A stretch of DNA of 64,000 nt from Bernardetia sp042180575 (GCF_042180575.1 NZ_CP170094.1:1240001-1304000); one strand, 5' to 3'. Positions 1-9,414 are shown, counted from the stretch's first letter. Numbers and translations: made by a program. Notes: generated from the sequence alone by a model not told the origin.

Positions 1-788
1 AGTTCTTTAAGGTCTTTTTCTACTTCTAAAATATATTCTTGATTCAGCTCTGCAAATGTTTTTTCTTTTATAGCAATTCCTCTTTCTTTGTTGTAGAGTT
101 TGAGTAATTGTTCTTTATAAAAATTATAATAAAAATACTGAAAAGCTCTATAATCATCATTTTGTATAATCCATTCCAAATCTATTTCGAAATAAATTTT
201 GTCTTGTTTTGGATTTGTAATATCATAAAAACGCCATTTTTGTCCGTTGGTAAGAAAACCATAATTGATTTTCAAATCAGATTGGTAACGTAAAAGCTGA
301 AAGTGTGGATTATCTGTTGTTGTTGTTCTGTTATCCAAAACAACCTTATAGGCTTTTGATTCACACAAAGCCAAAATATTTTCTGTACTAGATTTGTCTT
401 TTCCTCCACTTATTCTTTCTATTTCTTCACTTTCAAACAAGGCAAAATCAGGTTTATGAATTTTGCCAAATACTTTTTTTACAACTTGATAGGTATAACC
501 ATATCCAATTTCTATCAAAACATTTGTGATAAACTTATCTTCTAATTGTGCTTCTGAAAGCTCTTGAATGTCTAATTTATTATAAAGATTTTTTATATTC
601 TCAAATGCTTTTTTGCAGTCTTCTGTATGGTCTTTATCAAAATAATTCTTCATTTCGTATTCCAAAAAATACGCATTGTAGTAAGTATTATCTGTAAACT
701 GTGCAAAATAAGTAGTATTATCCATTCTATTTTTTATATTTTCTTCTTCTATCAAATTCTTTCTTTGAAGTTGTTTAAGAATATTCAT
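1..788 (-). CDS. Type IIG-like restriction-modification protein, N-terminal part (truncated by window edge)
   Basis: I translated the reverse strand from the ATG at 788 and found 262 uninterrupted codons running off the left edge, so the gene is incomplete. The seen part resembles the N-terminal nuclease region of large Eco57I/HsdR-like restriction-modification enzymes: a PD-(D/E)xK-like arrangement with HKPDFALF followed by ALCESKAY, then the characteristic YGFLTNGQKWRFYD block and an aromatic-rich helical stretch. The methylase and target-recognition parts, if present, lie outside the window. The reading-frame choice is secure because no stop occurs in this frame and codon use matches the neighbours. 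The start codon lies on the edge of a perfect palindrome. What remains uncertain is whether it is a complete type IIG enzyme, a BREX-type methylase or a stand-alone nuclease. Confidence 0.7.
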   Translation of the reverse strand, partial: MNILKQLQRKNLIEEENIKNRMDNTTYFAQFTDNTYYNAYFLEYEMKNYFDKDHTEDCKKAFENIKNLYNKLDIQELSEAQLEDKFITNVLIEIGYGYTYQVVKKVFGKIHKPDFALFESEEIERISGGKDKSSTENILALCESKAYKVVLDNRTTTTDNPHFQLLRYQSDLKINYGFLTNGQKWRFYDITNPKQDKIYFEIDLEWIIQNDDYRAFQYFYYNFYKEQLLKLYNKERGIAIKEKTFAELNQEYILEVEKDLKE

Positions 789-832
789 TTTTCCATAGAA
801 TTGGGTTTGCAAACCCAATTCTATGGAAAAAT
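787..832. repeat. 46-bp perfect palindrome at the start codon of the restriction-modification gene
   Basis: Bases 787-809 are the exact reverse complement of 810-832, centred on TTTGCAAA. The palindrome includes two bases of the start codon at 786-788. In RNA it would form a very stable hairpin directly in front of translation; in DNA it could bind a dimeric repressor or be a repetitive extragenic palindrome. I infer no particular regulator. Confidence 0.85.
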
Positions 833-841
833 AACACTGCC

Positions 842-875
842 TTTGTTGGTGTTTTAGCATAGCGACACCAACAAA
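842..875. repeat. Intergenic stem-loop, GTTGGTG-type family
   Basis: TTTGTTGGTGT at 842-852 is the reverse complement of ACACCAACAAA at 865-875, around a 12-base loop. Related stem-loops occur at 44374-44408, 47918-47941 and 29806-29829, which suggests a dispersed repeat family. It lies directly upstream of the palindrome before the restriction-modification gene. Confidence 0.65.
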
Positions 876-879
876 AATA

Positions 880-1450
880 CGTACAAAACTCATTCTTAAA
901 CAACTTCTTTATGTAAATTCAAAGATAGTGAATTTTGAGTTTTAATGTCAGTCACTTTTTTCTTTACAATAAAAAACTCAGAAGTACGATTGAAATACAA
1001 AATGATGCTTATGCAAAAGAAAAAAATTATTAAGGAATGATTACGAATGTAATACATTGAATACCAACAACTTATTATTTTTAAATGCGTGCTTTATTTA
1101 ATTTCTATTCCTAAACATTCTTTACTTTACTAAATTATATCAAAATAAGTGTTGATTTACTGTTGATTTTTATCAAAATGACCACTAAAAAGAACAATAA
1201 ATATCTTTGTTTTACTAATTTACTGAGCCAAATCTAATAATGAAAAAGTTTCATTACAGAAAATCAAGTAATCATCTTAGAATTATTTTTTAACAAAGAA
1301 GACTACTTAATGCTTGCATTTTAACAAAAAAATCCTCAAATTGATACATTGATTTGTTCCCCTATAAAAATTAATCAGAATTAAAACTGATTTGAATATT
1401 CTTTTTCATAAGAGTTATTCAAAATTTCTATTTCATTCTTATATAATCCA
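880..1450. other. Long A+T-rich intergenic region with one possible promoter box
   Basis: No coding potential is seen on either strand in about 570 bases between two divergently oriented genes. TATCTTTG at 1202-1209 matches the Bacteroidota -7 consensus TAnnTTTG, but no well-spaced TTG element lies about 20 bases upstream, so it is only a candidate promoter for the downstream TPR/SpoIIE gene. The region probably holds promoters for both flanking genes. Confidence 0.4.
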
Positions 1451-4168
1451 ATGAGAATAGCATCTTTTATTACAAAAAAAAATACAACCACTTATTCCCT
1501 TATAAGTCGTTGCCTATTTTTGGTTTTTGTAAATATATTTATTTATTGTTTTGTTTCTTTTTCGGTTTTTGCACAAGTAGATGAAAATTCTCCTTTTTAT
1601 CATTTAGAGAAGGGAAATTATAATCAAGCTATTCGTCACGCACAAACAGCACTAGAAAATACTGAGGATGCACTTGGTCGTGGAGAGTTAATGACTGTTA
1701 TTGCTCGTGCTTATCGTTATCAAGAAGATTATTCTACAGCTCTTAATTATGCAGTTCAGGCAACTACACAGTTTGATAGAGTTGAAAAAGACAAAGAAAA
1801 GGCTGCATTAGGTAAAGCTGAAGTTTTTACAGAAATAGGTCTTTTGTATCAAAACTGGCTATCTTATGATAAGGCAATAGAAAATTTTGAAAAAGCAAAA
1901 CAGATTTATAAAGCCAATCAAAAAAAGAAAGAAGTAATAGAATTGAATCGAAAAATAGCACACAATCAATTTTTGAATGGTGATTATGAAAAGTCGGAAG
2001 AAAATTATGTAAAATTATTAGAAGAAGATAAAAAAACAGGAGATAAAGGACTTATTTCTTTTTCATTGGGCAAACTTGCGATTGTAAGTAGAATTAAAAA
2101 CCCTGAAAATTCATTAAAATATTCTATCGAAAAATATAATTTAGAAGTAGAAAAAGGAAATAATTACGAACAAATTGCTTTCGCAGCAAATAGCATTGGT
2201 TATTTATACAGACAATTAGAAAAAGAACAAGAAGCAATTTCTTATTTTGAGAAAGCCTTGGAAGCCCTAAATAAAATTAATAAAAAAGATGAGATTGTCC
2301 TTAATAATTTAGGAGTAACTTATACAGCTCTCAAAAAATACCCTGCTGCTCAAGCTCAATATCAAGAGGCTTTAGAAATCAATCAATCAAAAAATAATCC
2401 TGCTGCAATAGCTGACTCTTATAATTACCTAGGAGCAAATGAATATTTAGCAGCACATGCCCAAGAAGCTAGAGTCTATGTTGGAAAGGCAATTACTATT
2501 GCTGAAAAAAATAATCAACAAAAAGCTTTAGCAGATTCATATTTACTTTTATCTAAAGTTTGGGAATATGAAGGCGATTTTAGACAATCTCAAGAAGCAT
2601 TTAAAAAATATACAGACCTCAAAACCAAGCTAGAAAAAGAAGCTGCCAAACAAAAAGAAGAACTACAAAAACAACGAACAGATGCAGAAAGACAAGAAAC
2701 CCAGCTTGTTCAATATGAAAATGACAGAGAACAAGAACGTCTAAGATTGGAAAAATTGCGTAGTGAAGCTGAAAAACAAGCAAAGGAAAACGAACTTCTG
2801 AAAAGCGAAAATGAGCTTCAACAAAGCCAAACCAAAAATGCAATCTTGCAAAGAGAACAAACACAACAAGCTCTTTTACTTGCTAAAAATGAACTAGAAG
2901 CAGCTAAAAGAAAAGAAGATATTCAGATATTAGAAATAGAAAGACAAAAAAATAATGCAAAACTGAGAGAACAAGCACTTGAAGCAGAACAACAGAAAAA
3001 AGAAAAAGAACTTTTAGAAAATAAAAACAAACTTCAAGAGTTAGAAACTGAAAAAGAACGTTTAGAAGCCTCAAAACAAAAGTCATCTAAATATATTGCT
3101 TATTTGATTGCTGTGGCTGCGACTATTTTATTTGGTTTTGCTCTTTTTGCATTCATTCAAAACAAAAAGAAAAATAAAAAAATTGAGGCTCAAAATAAAG
3201 CCTTAGAAAAACAGAAACAAGAAATATCTCAAAAACACGAAGAACTTCAAGCATCAGAAGAAGAATTAAGACAAAATTCAGAAGAACTTCAAACTACCAA
3301 TGAGCAGCTTACACTGGTTAAGATGAGTATAGAAGAAAAAAACCTTGCTTTAGGTGCTTCTTTAGTAGAAGTAGAAAATCAGAAAGAAGTCATTGAGAAG
3401 AAAAATCATGATATTACTTCTAGTATCAATTATGCCAAAAGAATCCAAACGGCAATGTTACCTGATTTGAATAAAGTTAAACAAGCCTTGCACGAGTCAT
3501 TTATCTTTTTTCAGCCTAGAGATATTGTAAGTGGAGATTTTTATTGGTTTAGTCAAGTATCTGAACAAAAATGTATTATTGCTGCCTGTGATTGTACAGG
3601 ACATGGCGTTCCAGGGGCATTTATGTCGCTTATCGGAAATGATGTCTTGAATGAAACTGTAAATGCTAGAAATATACACGAACCTGACAGAATTCTTCAC
3701 AGTCTTCACATGGGAGTAGTAAATGCCCTTAATCAACGAGCAACAGACAACCGAGATGGTATGGACATGACACTTTGTGTAGTTGACCAAGAAAATAAAC
3801 AAGTTCATTTTGCAGGTGCAAAAAGTGAAGTAGTTTATATTCAGAATGGAAATGTAGCTCAACTTAAAGGCGACAAAATGCCTATAGGTGGAGAACGACT
3901 TGATGTAGAACGTTTTTTTCACAAACAAACTGTTGATATAACTGCACCGACTACTTTTTATATGTTTTCAGATGGTTTTCAAGATCAGTTTGGAGGAGAT
4001 AAAGGTAGAAAATATATGAAAAAACGATTTAGAGAATTTTTAGTAGAAATTCATCAACAACCTTTTGAAGAGCAAGAACGAATCTTGAAGTTAGAGTTTC
4101 AGTCATGGCTTGGAGGAGAATACAACCAAATAGATGATGTGCTAGTTATTGGTTTTAAAATAAGTTGA
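1451..4168 (+). CDS. TPR-repeat SpoIIE-family serine/threonine phosphatase
   Basis: A 905-residue protein. An N-terminal signal/anchor (to about residue 42, ending VFAQ) is followed by tetratricopeptide repeats (about 45-390), a long Glu/Lys/Gln-rich coiled coil (about 390-540), a transmembrane helix near 547-569, a second coiled coil, then a SpoIIE-type PP2C domain (about 660-905). Diagnostic PP2C motifs are RDIVSGDFYWF, DCTGHGVPGAFMSLIGN, DGMDMTLC and MFSDGFQDQFGG, which carry the metal-binding aspartates. The arrangement suggests an extracytoplasmic TPR region signalling through the membrane to a cytoplasmic phosphatase; such enzymes usually act on STAS-type anti-anti-sigma proteins, but no obvious partner is adjacent. 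The linker and catalytic domain are related to the two phosphatases at 36.9-40.5 kb. A strong terminator follows. Confidence 0.9.
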   Translation: MRIASFITKKNTTTYSLISRCLFLVFVNIFIYCFVSFSVFAQVDENSPFYHLEKGNYNQAIRHAQTALENTEDALGRGELMTVIARAYRYQEDYSTALNYAVQATTQFDRVEKDKEKAALGKAEVFTEIGLLYQNWLSYDKAIENFEKAKQIYKANQKKKEVIELNRKIAHNQFLNGDYEKSEENYVKLLEEDKKTGDKGLISFSLGKLAIVSRIKNPENSLKYSIEKYNLEVEKGNNYEQIAFAANSIGYLYRQLEKEQEAISYFEKALEALNKINKKDEIVLNNLGVTYTALKKYPAAQAQYQEALEINQSKNNPAAIADSYNYLGANEYLAAHAQEARVYVGKAITIAEKNNQQKALADSYLLLSKVWEYEGDFRQSQEAFKKYTDLKTKLEKEAAKQKEELQKQRTDAERQETQLVQYENDREQERLRLEKLRSEAEKQAKENELLKSENELQQSQTKNAILQREQTQQALLLAKNELEAAKRKEDIQILEIERQKNNAKLREQALEAEQQKKEKELLENKNKLQELETEKERLEASKQKSSKYIAYLIAVAATILFGFALFAFIQNKKKNKKIEAQNKALEKQKQEISQKHEELQASEEELRQNSEELQTTNEQLTLVKMSIEEKNLALGASLVEVENQKEVIEKKNHDITSSINYAKRIQTAMLPDLNKVKQALHESFIFFQPRDIVSGDFYWFSQVSEQKCIIAACDCTGHGVPGAFMSLIGNDVLNETVNARNIHEPDRILHSLHMGVVNALNQRATDNRDGMDMTLCVVDQENKQVHFAGAKSEVVYIQNGNVAQLKGDKMPIGGERLDVERFFHKQTVDITAPTTFYMFSDGFQDQFGGDKGRKYMKKRFREFLVEIHQQPFEEQERILKLEFQSWLGGEYNQIDDVLVIGFKIS

Positions 4169-4234
4169 TTTATTACATAGAATCAAATCATAGCTATTTT
4201 TTTTATAAATTTATAGTATCAATCTACATATAGG

Positions 4235-4267
4235 AAGCGAACAAAAATTTGTTCGCTTTCTCTTTTT
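4235..4267 (+). terminator. Rho-independent terminator after the TPR/SpoIIE gene
   Basis: AAGCGAACA at 4235-4243 pairs with TGTTCGCTT at 4250-4258, and the run of T after it extends to about 4269. The first possible ATG of the next reading frame (4249) lies inside this hairpin, which is why a later start was chosen for that gene. Confidence 0.85.
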
Positions 4268-4293
4268 TTAGCAATCAAACACAAATTAGTATA

Positions 4294-5838
4294 ATGAAAC
4301 GTTTTTTCCTTTTTAGCTTTTCTGCTTTTTGGCTTCTTATTCTTCTGCTTGCTTTTACAGGCTGTCGTTCTTCTCAGTCTAATTCTTCAGATTCGGAAGA
4401 TATAGTCAAACTCACTTTTCTTCATATCAATGATGTTTATGAAATTAGTGGTGTAAGTGGTGGAAAGTATGGCAATTTAGCACGAGTAGCGCAGCTTAAA
4501 AAAGAACTTTTAAAAGAAAACCCAAATACATATTTGGTGCTTTCAGGTGATTTTCTTAATCCATCTGTTTTAGGAACTTTGAAGCTAAACGAAAAGCGTA
4601 TTTCTGGAGAGCAAATGGTTGATGTTATGAATGCAGCAAAAGTAGATTTTGTAACATTTGGAAATCATGAGTTTGATTTGAAAGAAGAAGAAGTTTTGGA
4701 GAGAATAAATGAATCTGAGTTTGAATGGATTGCTTCAAACACATTTTATTATAAAAATGAAAAAATTCAACCTTTTACAAGAGATGGAAATAAACTACCT
4801 ACTTATATTACAATAGAACCTAAAAATGAAGCAGGAAAAAGTATCAAAGTTGGAATATTAGGAATTACAACAAAATACAATCAACCTGATTTTGTTCGAT
4901 ATACAGATGAATATGAAACAGCAAAAAATATTTATACTCAAATAGAATCTGAAACCGATTTTACAGTTGCTCTTACACATCTTTTAGAAAATGAAGATAA
5001 GAAATTGGCTGGTATTGTTCCTGAACTTAAACTTTTGATGGGAGGACACGACCACGAAAACATGAAATTTACTTATGGACAAACAATTATGGCAAAAGCT
5101 GATGCAAATGCAAGAACTGCCTATATCCATAGACTTACCTACAATAAAAAAACAAACAAACTACACATTGAATCTGAACTAAAGACAATAGATAACTCTA
5201 TTGGTTATGAACCTACAGCCAAAACTGCTATTGAAAAATGGGACACTATTGCTGATTCAGTTTTTGATGCACAAGGCTTTGATGTAGAAAGAGAAATTTA
5301 TAAACTCAAAGAACCATTAGAAGCAAGAGAAGCTCTCATAAGAACTACACAAACAAATGCAGGAACATTAATTGTTGATGCCATGGCATACGCTTTTCCT
5401 GATGCAGAATTAGCAATTTTAGGAAGTGGTTCGGTTAGATTAGATGACCAACTTATAGGAACCGTTACAGAGTATGATATTTTGAGAATGCTTCCTTTTG
5501 GTGGAAAAATATATCAGTTTACTACTTCTGGGGATGTTTTAATACAATTTTTAGATGCAGGAATAAAAAATAAAGGAACTGGAGGATATTTGCAGTATCA
5601 AGAGAAATTAAAATTTGATACTAAAAAAGGTTGGTTATTGAATGGACAGAAAATAGAAAAAGATAAACAATACACACTTGTTACAAACGATTATAACCTG
5701 TCAGGAAAGGAAAATAATATGGCATTTATGAACAAGGATACAAATGAAGAAATCAAAAATGTAATCTCTTCTGATGATTTAGATAATCCTCAATCTGATA
5801 TTAGAAAAACTGTTATTGTATATTTAGAGAAATTATAA
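4294..5838 (+). CDS. 5'-nucleotidase / metallophosphatase family lipoprotein
   Basis: A 514-residue protein of the UshA/NutA type. It begins with a lipoprotein signal ending AFTGC, so it is expected to be lipid-anchored in the periplasm or on the outer membrane. The calcineurin-like metallophosphoesterase domain carries the metal-binding motifs HINDVYEISG, SGDFLNPS, FGNHEFD and GGHDHE, and it is followed by a 5'-nucleotidase C-terminal domain (with SGSVRLDD and GTVTEYDILRMLPFGG). The family hydrolyses nucleotides or related phosphodiesters, often to scavenge nucleosides and phosphate; the exact substrate cannot be read here. The frame is open from 4249, but that ATG lies inside the preceding terminator, and the ATG at 4294 gives a clean lipoprotein signal. 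Confidence 0.9.
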   Translation: MKRFFLFSFSAFWLLILLLAFTGCRSSQSNSSDSEDIVKLTFLHINDVYEISGVSGGKYGNLARVAQLKKELLKENPNTYLVLSGDFLNPSVLGTLKLNEKRISGEQMVDVMNAAKVDFVTFGNHEFDLKEEEVLERINESEFEWIASNTFYYKNEKIQPFTRDGNKLPTYITIEPKNEAGKSIKVGILGITTKYNQPDFVRYTDEYETAKNIYTQIESETDFTVALTHLLENEDKKLAGIVPELKLLMGGHDHENMKFTYGQTIMAKADANARTAYIHRLTYNKKTNKLHIESELKTIDNSIGYEPTAKTAIEKWDTIADSVFDAQGFDVEREIYKLKEPLEAREALIRTTQTNAGTLIVDAMAYAFPDAELAILGSGSVRLDDQLIGTVTEYDILRMLPFGGKIYQFTTSGDVLIQFLDAGIKNKGTGGYLQYQEKLKFDTKKGWLLNGQKIEKDKQYTLVTNDYNLSGKENNMAFMNKDTNEEIKNVISSDDLDNPQSDIRKTVIVYLEKL

Positions 5839-5956
5839 ATACGGATTGATAATATCTTGTAAAGCACAAGCAATAGTAATTAGTTTGGCAAAGCAATATT
5901 TCTTGTAGGTAAAAATATAGCTATTGTTCGTGTACTCACAAGTAATACCACACATC

Positions 5957-6883
5957 ATGCAATCAGAACAACAACCAATAATTCAGAATACATTAAAATC
6001 ATTAGACGAAACAGCAACTAAAATCGTCTTTATTATAAATCCTGTATCTGGGACAGAACAAAAAGAGCATATTGTTACACTTATCCATGAAACCTTAAAA
6101 CTTTCAGGATTACACTATGACATTGCTTATACTTCTTTTGCAGGACATGCAACAGAACTTGCCAAACAAGCTATCGAACACAAATATGATGCTGTTGTAG
6201 CAGTTGGAGGTGATGGAACAATTAATGAAATTGCTCAAGCTCTTATCAAAACAAAAACTGCTTTAGCTATTATTCCACAAGGTTCTGGAAATGGCTTGGC
6301 TAGGCATTTGGGAATTCCACTTCGTACAGAAGAGGCTATAAAGAGATTATTAGAACCTAAAAAAATGCTGATTGATGCAGCAACTGCAAATGGAAACCAT
6401 TTTTTTTGTACATCAGGAATAGGATTTGATGCTCATGTAAGTGCTTCCTTTGCTGCACGTACTTTTCGTGGATTACGTGGATATGCCTATTTTACTATAA
6501 AAGAATTATTTTCTTATAAACCTCTCACTTATACACTTGAATTTGAAAAACAAAAAATTGAAAGAGAAGCCTTTGTCATAGCTTTTGCTAATGCCAGCCA
6601 ATATGGCAATAGTGCTTATGTTGCTCCACACGCTGACATACAAGACGGAAAGTTAGATATTTGTATTTTTAAACCATTCCCTAAAATACAAATCCCAAAA
6701 CTAGCTTGGCAGTTATTCAATAAAACACTTCCACAAAGTCAATATATGGAAACTCACAAAACAGACAAAGTCAAAATATCTTTTAATACTGCCATTCCAG
6801 CACATATAGACGGAGAGTCAAAAGGATTGGGTACAAGTATAGAATACAAAATTATTTCAAAAGCTTTGACAGTTTGGGTTTGA
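5957..6883 (+). CDS. Diacylglycerol kinase-like lipid kinase (YegS/DgkB family)
   Basis: A 308-residue protein with the DAGK catalytic domain: INPVSGT near the N-terminus, VGGDGTINEIAQAL (the nucleotide-binding GGDGT motif), IIPQGSGNGLARHLGIP and TSGIGFDAHV. These are the hallmarks of soluble bacterial lipid kinases that phosphorylate diacylglycerol or sphingoid-type lipids with ATP. Sphingolipids are common in Bacteroidota, so a sphingosine/ceramide kinase role is possible but cannot be told from sequence alone. The frame opens at 5924, but the ATG at 5957 gives a start typical of the family. Not obviously co-transcribed with the 5'-nucleotidase gene, from which it is separated by about 120 bases. 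Confidence 0.9.
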   Translation: MQSEQQPIIQNTLKSLDETATKIVFIINPVSGTEQKEHIVTLIHETLKLSGLHYDIAYTSFAGHATELAKQAIEHKYDAVVAVGGDGTINEIAQALIKTKTALAIIPQGSGNGLARHLGIPLRTEEAIKRLLEPKKMLIDAATANGNHFFCTSGIGFDAHVSASFAARTFRGLRGYAYFTIKELFSYKPLTYTLEFEKQKIEREAFVIAFANASQYGNSAYVAPHADIQDGKLDICIFKPFPKIQIPKLAWQLFNKTLPQSQYMETHKTDKVKISFNTAIPAHIDGESKGLGTSIEYKIISKALTVWV

Positions 6884-6952
6884 TTTAATTCTTTTTTCAG
6901 ACTAAAACCTAAAATACAGGATTCACACTCTAAAGAGTATGCTACATTTTCT

Positions 6953-6960
6953 TACCTTTG
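6953..6960 (+). promoter_or_regulatory. Candidate -7 box upstream of the EamA-like gene
   Basis: TACCTTTG matches the Bacteroidota TAnnTTTG consensus. Transcription would start near 6967, exactly where the following inverted repeat begins. No clear TTG at the -33 position is present, so support is limited. Confidence 0.35.
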
Positions 6961-6966
6961 CATTTT

Positions 6967-6999
6967 AAACCCTAAGGGTCTTTGAGACTCTTAGGGTTT
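6967..6999. terminator. Inverted repeat, probable terminator after the lipid kinase gene
   Basis: AAACCCTAAG at 6967-6976 pairs with CTTAGGGTTT at 6990-6999, with additional partial pairing inside, followed by a short T run. It could end transcription of the lipid kinase gene. Its position right after a -7-like box means it could instead be a hairpin in the leader of the next gene. Confidence 0.55.
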
Positions 7000-7028
7000 T
7001 GTATTCAAAATAACTGATTACTGATTCT

Positions 7029-7982
7029 ATGTCTATTTTATTTATCCTTTGGGTGCTTGCAAACGTAGCTATTTTTATCAACTTTCGTGCTTTTTCAAGC
7101 TACAATGTACCTACTTTTCCTGCGATTGTCATTAATTATGTCGTTTGTGTCTTGACGGGTAGTTTGTTTATTTCGATGGGTTGGATAGAAAGTCCTCCAG
7201 TTTTCGAAACGCTACAAAGCCCTAGCTTTTCGACGGCTTTATATATTGCAATGGGAATGGGTTCATTCTTTATTGCTTCCTTTTATTTGATGGGACTGAC
7301 TACACAACTTTCAGGTGTTGCTGTGGCTTCACTTTCGGCTCGTATTTCATTTGTGATTCCTGTCTTGGTAAATCTTTGGATTTGGAAAAGTGGAGGTAAA
7401 GATTATGATTTCCTCAATTATTTAGGTCTTTTCTTGGCAATTATGGCTGTCGGTTTAGTGTCTTACAAACCTTCAAAAATTACTGACCCAACAGAATATA
7501 AAGACGACAAGAAAAAGTATTTAGCTATCATACTTCCTATTTTGGTTTTCTTGGTAAGTGGAACAATAGACACCACTTTTAATTATACGGTTAGAGAAGA
7601 TGTACAAATAGTTTTACCAAATCAACAAGGCATTTTTAGTATATTGCTTTTCGGAATTGCAGGAATTACAGGAATTATTGTCTTTACAATTCTGTTTTTG
7701 AAAAAGAAAGTAACCATGACAAAACGAAGTATTATTGGAGGAATCTGTCTAGGAATCCCTAACTTTTTTTCTATCTTTTTATTATTAAAAGTATTGAGTG
7801 GTTTTAAAGGAGATGGCGCACTTGTTTTTCCTGTCTTTAATATTTCTGTAATACTTATCGCTGCTATTGCTTCGTATTTTTTCTTTAAAGAAAAATTATC
7901 ACTTATCAATAAATTAGGTTTAACGTTAGCTATTTTTGCTATTTTGCTTATTTCTTATCAAGAAGTTCAGAATGCTTTTTAA
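7029..7982 (+). CDS. EamA-like (drug/metabolite transporter superfamily) membrane protein
   Basis: A 317-residue, highly hydrophobic protein with about ten predicted transmembrane helices in two halves, the DMT/EamA architecture. The second half contains an internal block (IVFTILFLKKKVTMTKRSII) and the last helices end with the typical FFFKEKLSLINKLGLTLAI, which corresponds to the conserved end of EamA domains where a Glu precedes the final helix. The family exports or imports small metabolites; the substrate cannot be inferred. It ends only 30 bases before the following lipoprotein gene, so it may be its operon partner. Confidence 0.75.
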   Translation: MSILFILWVLANVAIFINFRAFSSYNVPTFPAIVINYVVCVLTGSLFISMGWIESPPVFETLQSPSFSTALYIAMGMGSFFIASFYLMGLTTQLSGVAVASLSARISFVIPVLVNLWIWKSGGKDYDFLNYLGLFLAIMAVGLVSYKPSKITDPTEYKDDKKKYLAIILPILVFLVSGTIDTTFNYTVREDVQIVLPNQQGIFSILLFGIAGITGIIVFTILFLKKKVTMTKRSIIGGICLGIPNFFSIFLLLKVLSGFKGDGALVFPVFNISVILIAAIASYFFFKEKLSLINKLGLTLAIFAILLISYQEVQNAF

Positions 7983-8012
7983 TTTTTGATTCAACAAAAC
8001 CATTTCAAAAAC

Positions 8013-8708
8013 ATGAAATTCATATATAAACTCTTGCTTTTTTTAGTATTTATAGTTGGCATTTCTTCTTGTAATAATTACCGTTATGAGCAGTCTGCTA
8101 TCAAAGGAATTAACATATATCCTACATTAGAAGAAAATGAACGTTTTGTAAGAGAAGCCTTTACTGAGAAGGAAATAATAACTTTGGCAAAAGAGTTGGA
8201 TATTAAGGATTCAACTATTTTAGACAAAATCAGATATGAAATTGTCAATGATGGAAAAGGTGTTAATATAGAATTTACGTTTATTAATGAGGCTATAAAA
8301 TATAAAGAGCCATTTAAAAAATATGTAGTTGATTTGTTAAATAATAAGGCAAAACAAGATCAATTAAATACTGCACTTTTTGTTGAAGCCGAAATTGAGG
8401 CAGAAAAAATTATGATGCTTATAAAATATGAAAACCTTGAAGAAGTTTGGGAAATAAGAACATCACAGCATTTGAAATGGAGAATGACAAAGCCAGAGTT
8501 TATTGAAACATGGAAAAAAATAGAAGAAGTTATATCAAAATATGAAGATAAAAAATTGACAGAACGAATAATACTTGACAAAGTAGAAGGTATTGATAAC
8601 GATTTGATAAGTCTGACATATTCATACAAAAATGATTACAAACTAGAACTTGTTTTTGAAAATTCAGATAAAATGTTATTAGCTAGTTTTTGGCTTAGAT
8701 CTATATAA
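8013..8708 (+). CDS. Lipoprotein, first of a tandem paralogous pair
   Basis: A 231-residue protein with a lipoprotein signal ending GISSC, so probably anchored in the outer or inner membrane. It is clearly related to the next gene: both have YPTLEEN / FPTLEEN after the signal, a DSTIL/DSTVL block, and a C-terminal half with NLEEVW / NYDNMW and a T-K-P/E-x-F-I pattern. The C-terminal half resembles the DUF4019 type (weak recognition). The frame opens at a TTG at 7986, but the ATG at 8013 gives the proper signal peptide. Function is unknown. Confidence 0.7.
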   Translation: MKFIYKLLLFLVFIVGISSCNNYRYEQSAIKGINIYPTLEENERFVREAFTEKEIITLAKELDIKDSTILDKIRYEIVNDGKGVNIEFTFINEAIKYKEPFKKYVVDLLNNKAKQDQLNTALFVEAEIEAEKIMMLIKYENLEEVWEIRTSQHLKWRMTKPEFIETWKKIEEVISKYEDKKLTERIILDKVEGIDNDLISLTYSYKNDYKLELVFENSDKMLLASFWLRSI

Positions 8709-8733
8709 AATCCCTAACTTTATACATAAAAAA

Positions 8734-9414
8734 ATGAAAAAGCAAATCACATTATTCATCCTTCTTATAGTTAGCATTTCCTCTTGTAATTTTGAAACTA
8801 CAATATTGCTTGGAGAAATAGACCCTTTTCCTACTCTAGAAGAAAATCAACAATTTGTTAGTGATGTTTTGGCTTATGACCACGCCACTATGATGAAAGA
8901 AAAATTGAACTTAACAGATTCCACAGTTCTGAATGGGATTCAATATGAAACAGAAACCACAGAAAAAGCTGTAAAATTGAGTCTTAAACTTAGTGGTTCT
9001 ACAATGTCTTATACAAAAGAAGTAAGCGATTACTTTACAGCCTTTTTTGAGGAAAAAGCACAGCAATATAAAGAAAATGGAAAGAGCTTGAGAGATGCAA
9101 CATTAAAAGCAAGTTATTTTATTGATTCGATAGAAGAAGACAATTATGACAATATGTGGAGCAAGTTTTCTCCCAAATCGAAAAAAACAGCTACTAAAGA
9201 ACAATTTATAAAATCATTTGAACCATATAGTCATCAAATAAAACAAGGCAAAAAGCAACTTCATAGTAGGCTAATACAAAACCAAATAAGAGAGTTTGAA
9301 GGGGAATTTTACATCATAAACTATATTTATGCAGAAAAATATCACGTACAAGTCATTTTACAGCCTACAGAAAATGAGCTGTTTGTTTCTAATTGTGTAG
9401 TAACAGCCCTTTAA
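8734..9414 (+). CDS. Lipoprotein, second of a tandem paralogous pair (DUF4019-like)
   Basis: A 226-residue protein with lipoprotein signal ending SISSC. It is paralogous along its whole length to the preceding gene, from which it is separated by 25 bases, so the pair is probably one operon formed by duplication. The block EDNYDNMWSKFSPKSKKTA followed by KEQFIKSFEP resembles the DUF4019 pattern (a Trp-centred helix followed by residues preceding a beta-rich end). Sequence divergence from its neighbour is considerable, so the duplication is old. Function is unknown. Confidence 0.7.
   Translation: MKKQITLFILLIVSISSCNFETTILLGEIDPFPTLEENQQFVSDVLAYDHATMMKEKLNLTDSTVLNGIQYETETTEKAVKLSLKLSGSTMSYTKEVSDYFTAFFEEKAQQYKENGKSLRDATLKASYFIDSIEEDNYDNMWSKFSPKSKKTATKEQFIKSFEPYSHQIKQGKKQLHSRLIQNQIREFEGEFYIINYIYAEKYHVQVILQPTENELFVSNCVVTAL

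Noticed and set aside
3497..3928. Open frame of 143 codons opposite the SpoIIE gene
   Set aside because: It lies wholly antisense to a conserved phosphatase domain and shows no family or signal.
4249..4293. Earlier start of the 5'-nucleotidase
   Set aside because: It lies inside a terminator hairpin and spoils the lipoprotein signal; the start at 4294 is better.
7986..8012. TTG start for the first lipoprotein
   Set aside because: The following ATG at 8013 directly precedes a Lys-rich lipoprotein signal, and TTG is rarely used here.
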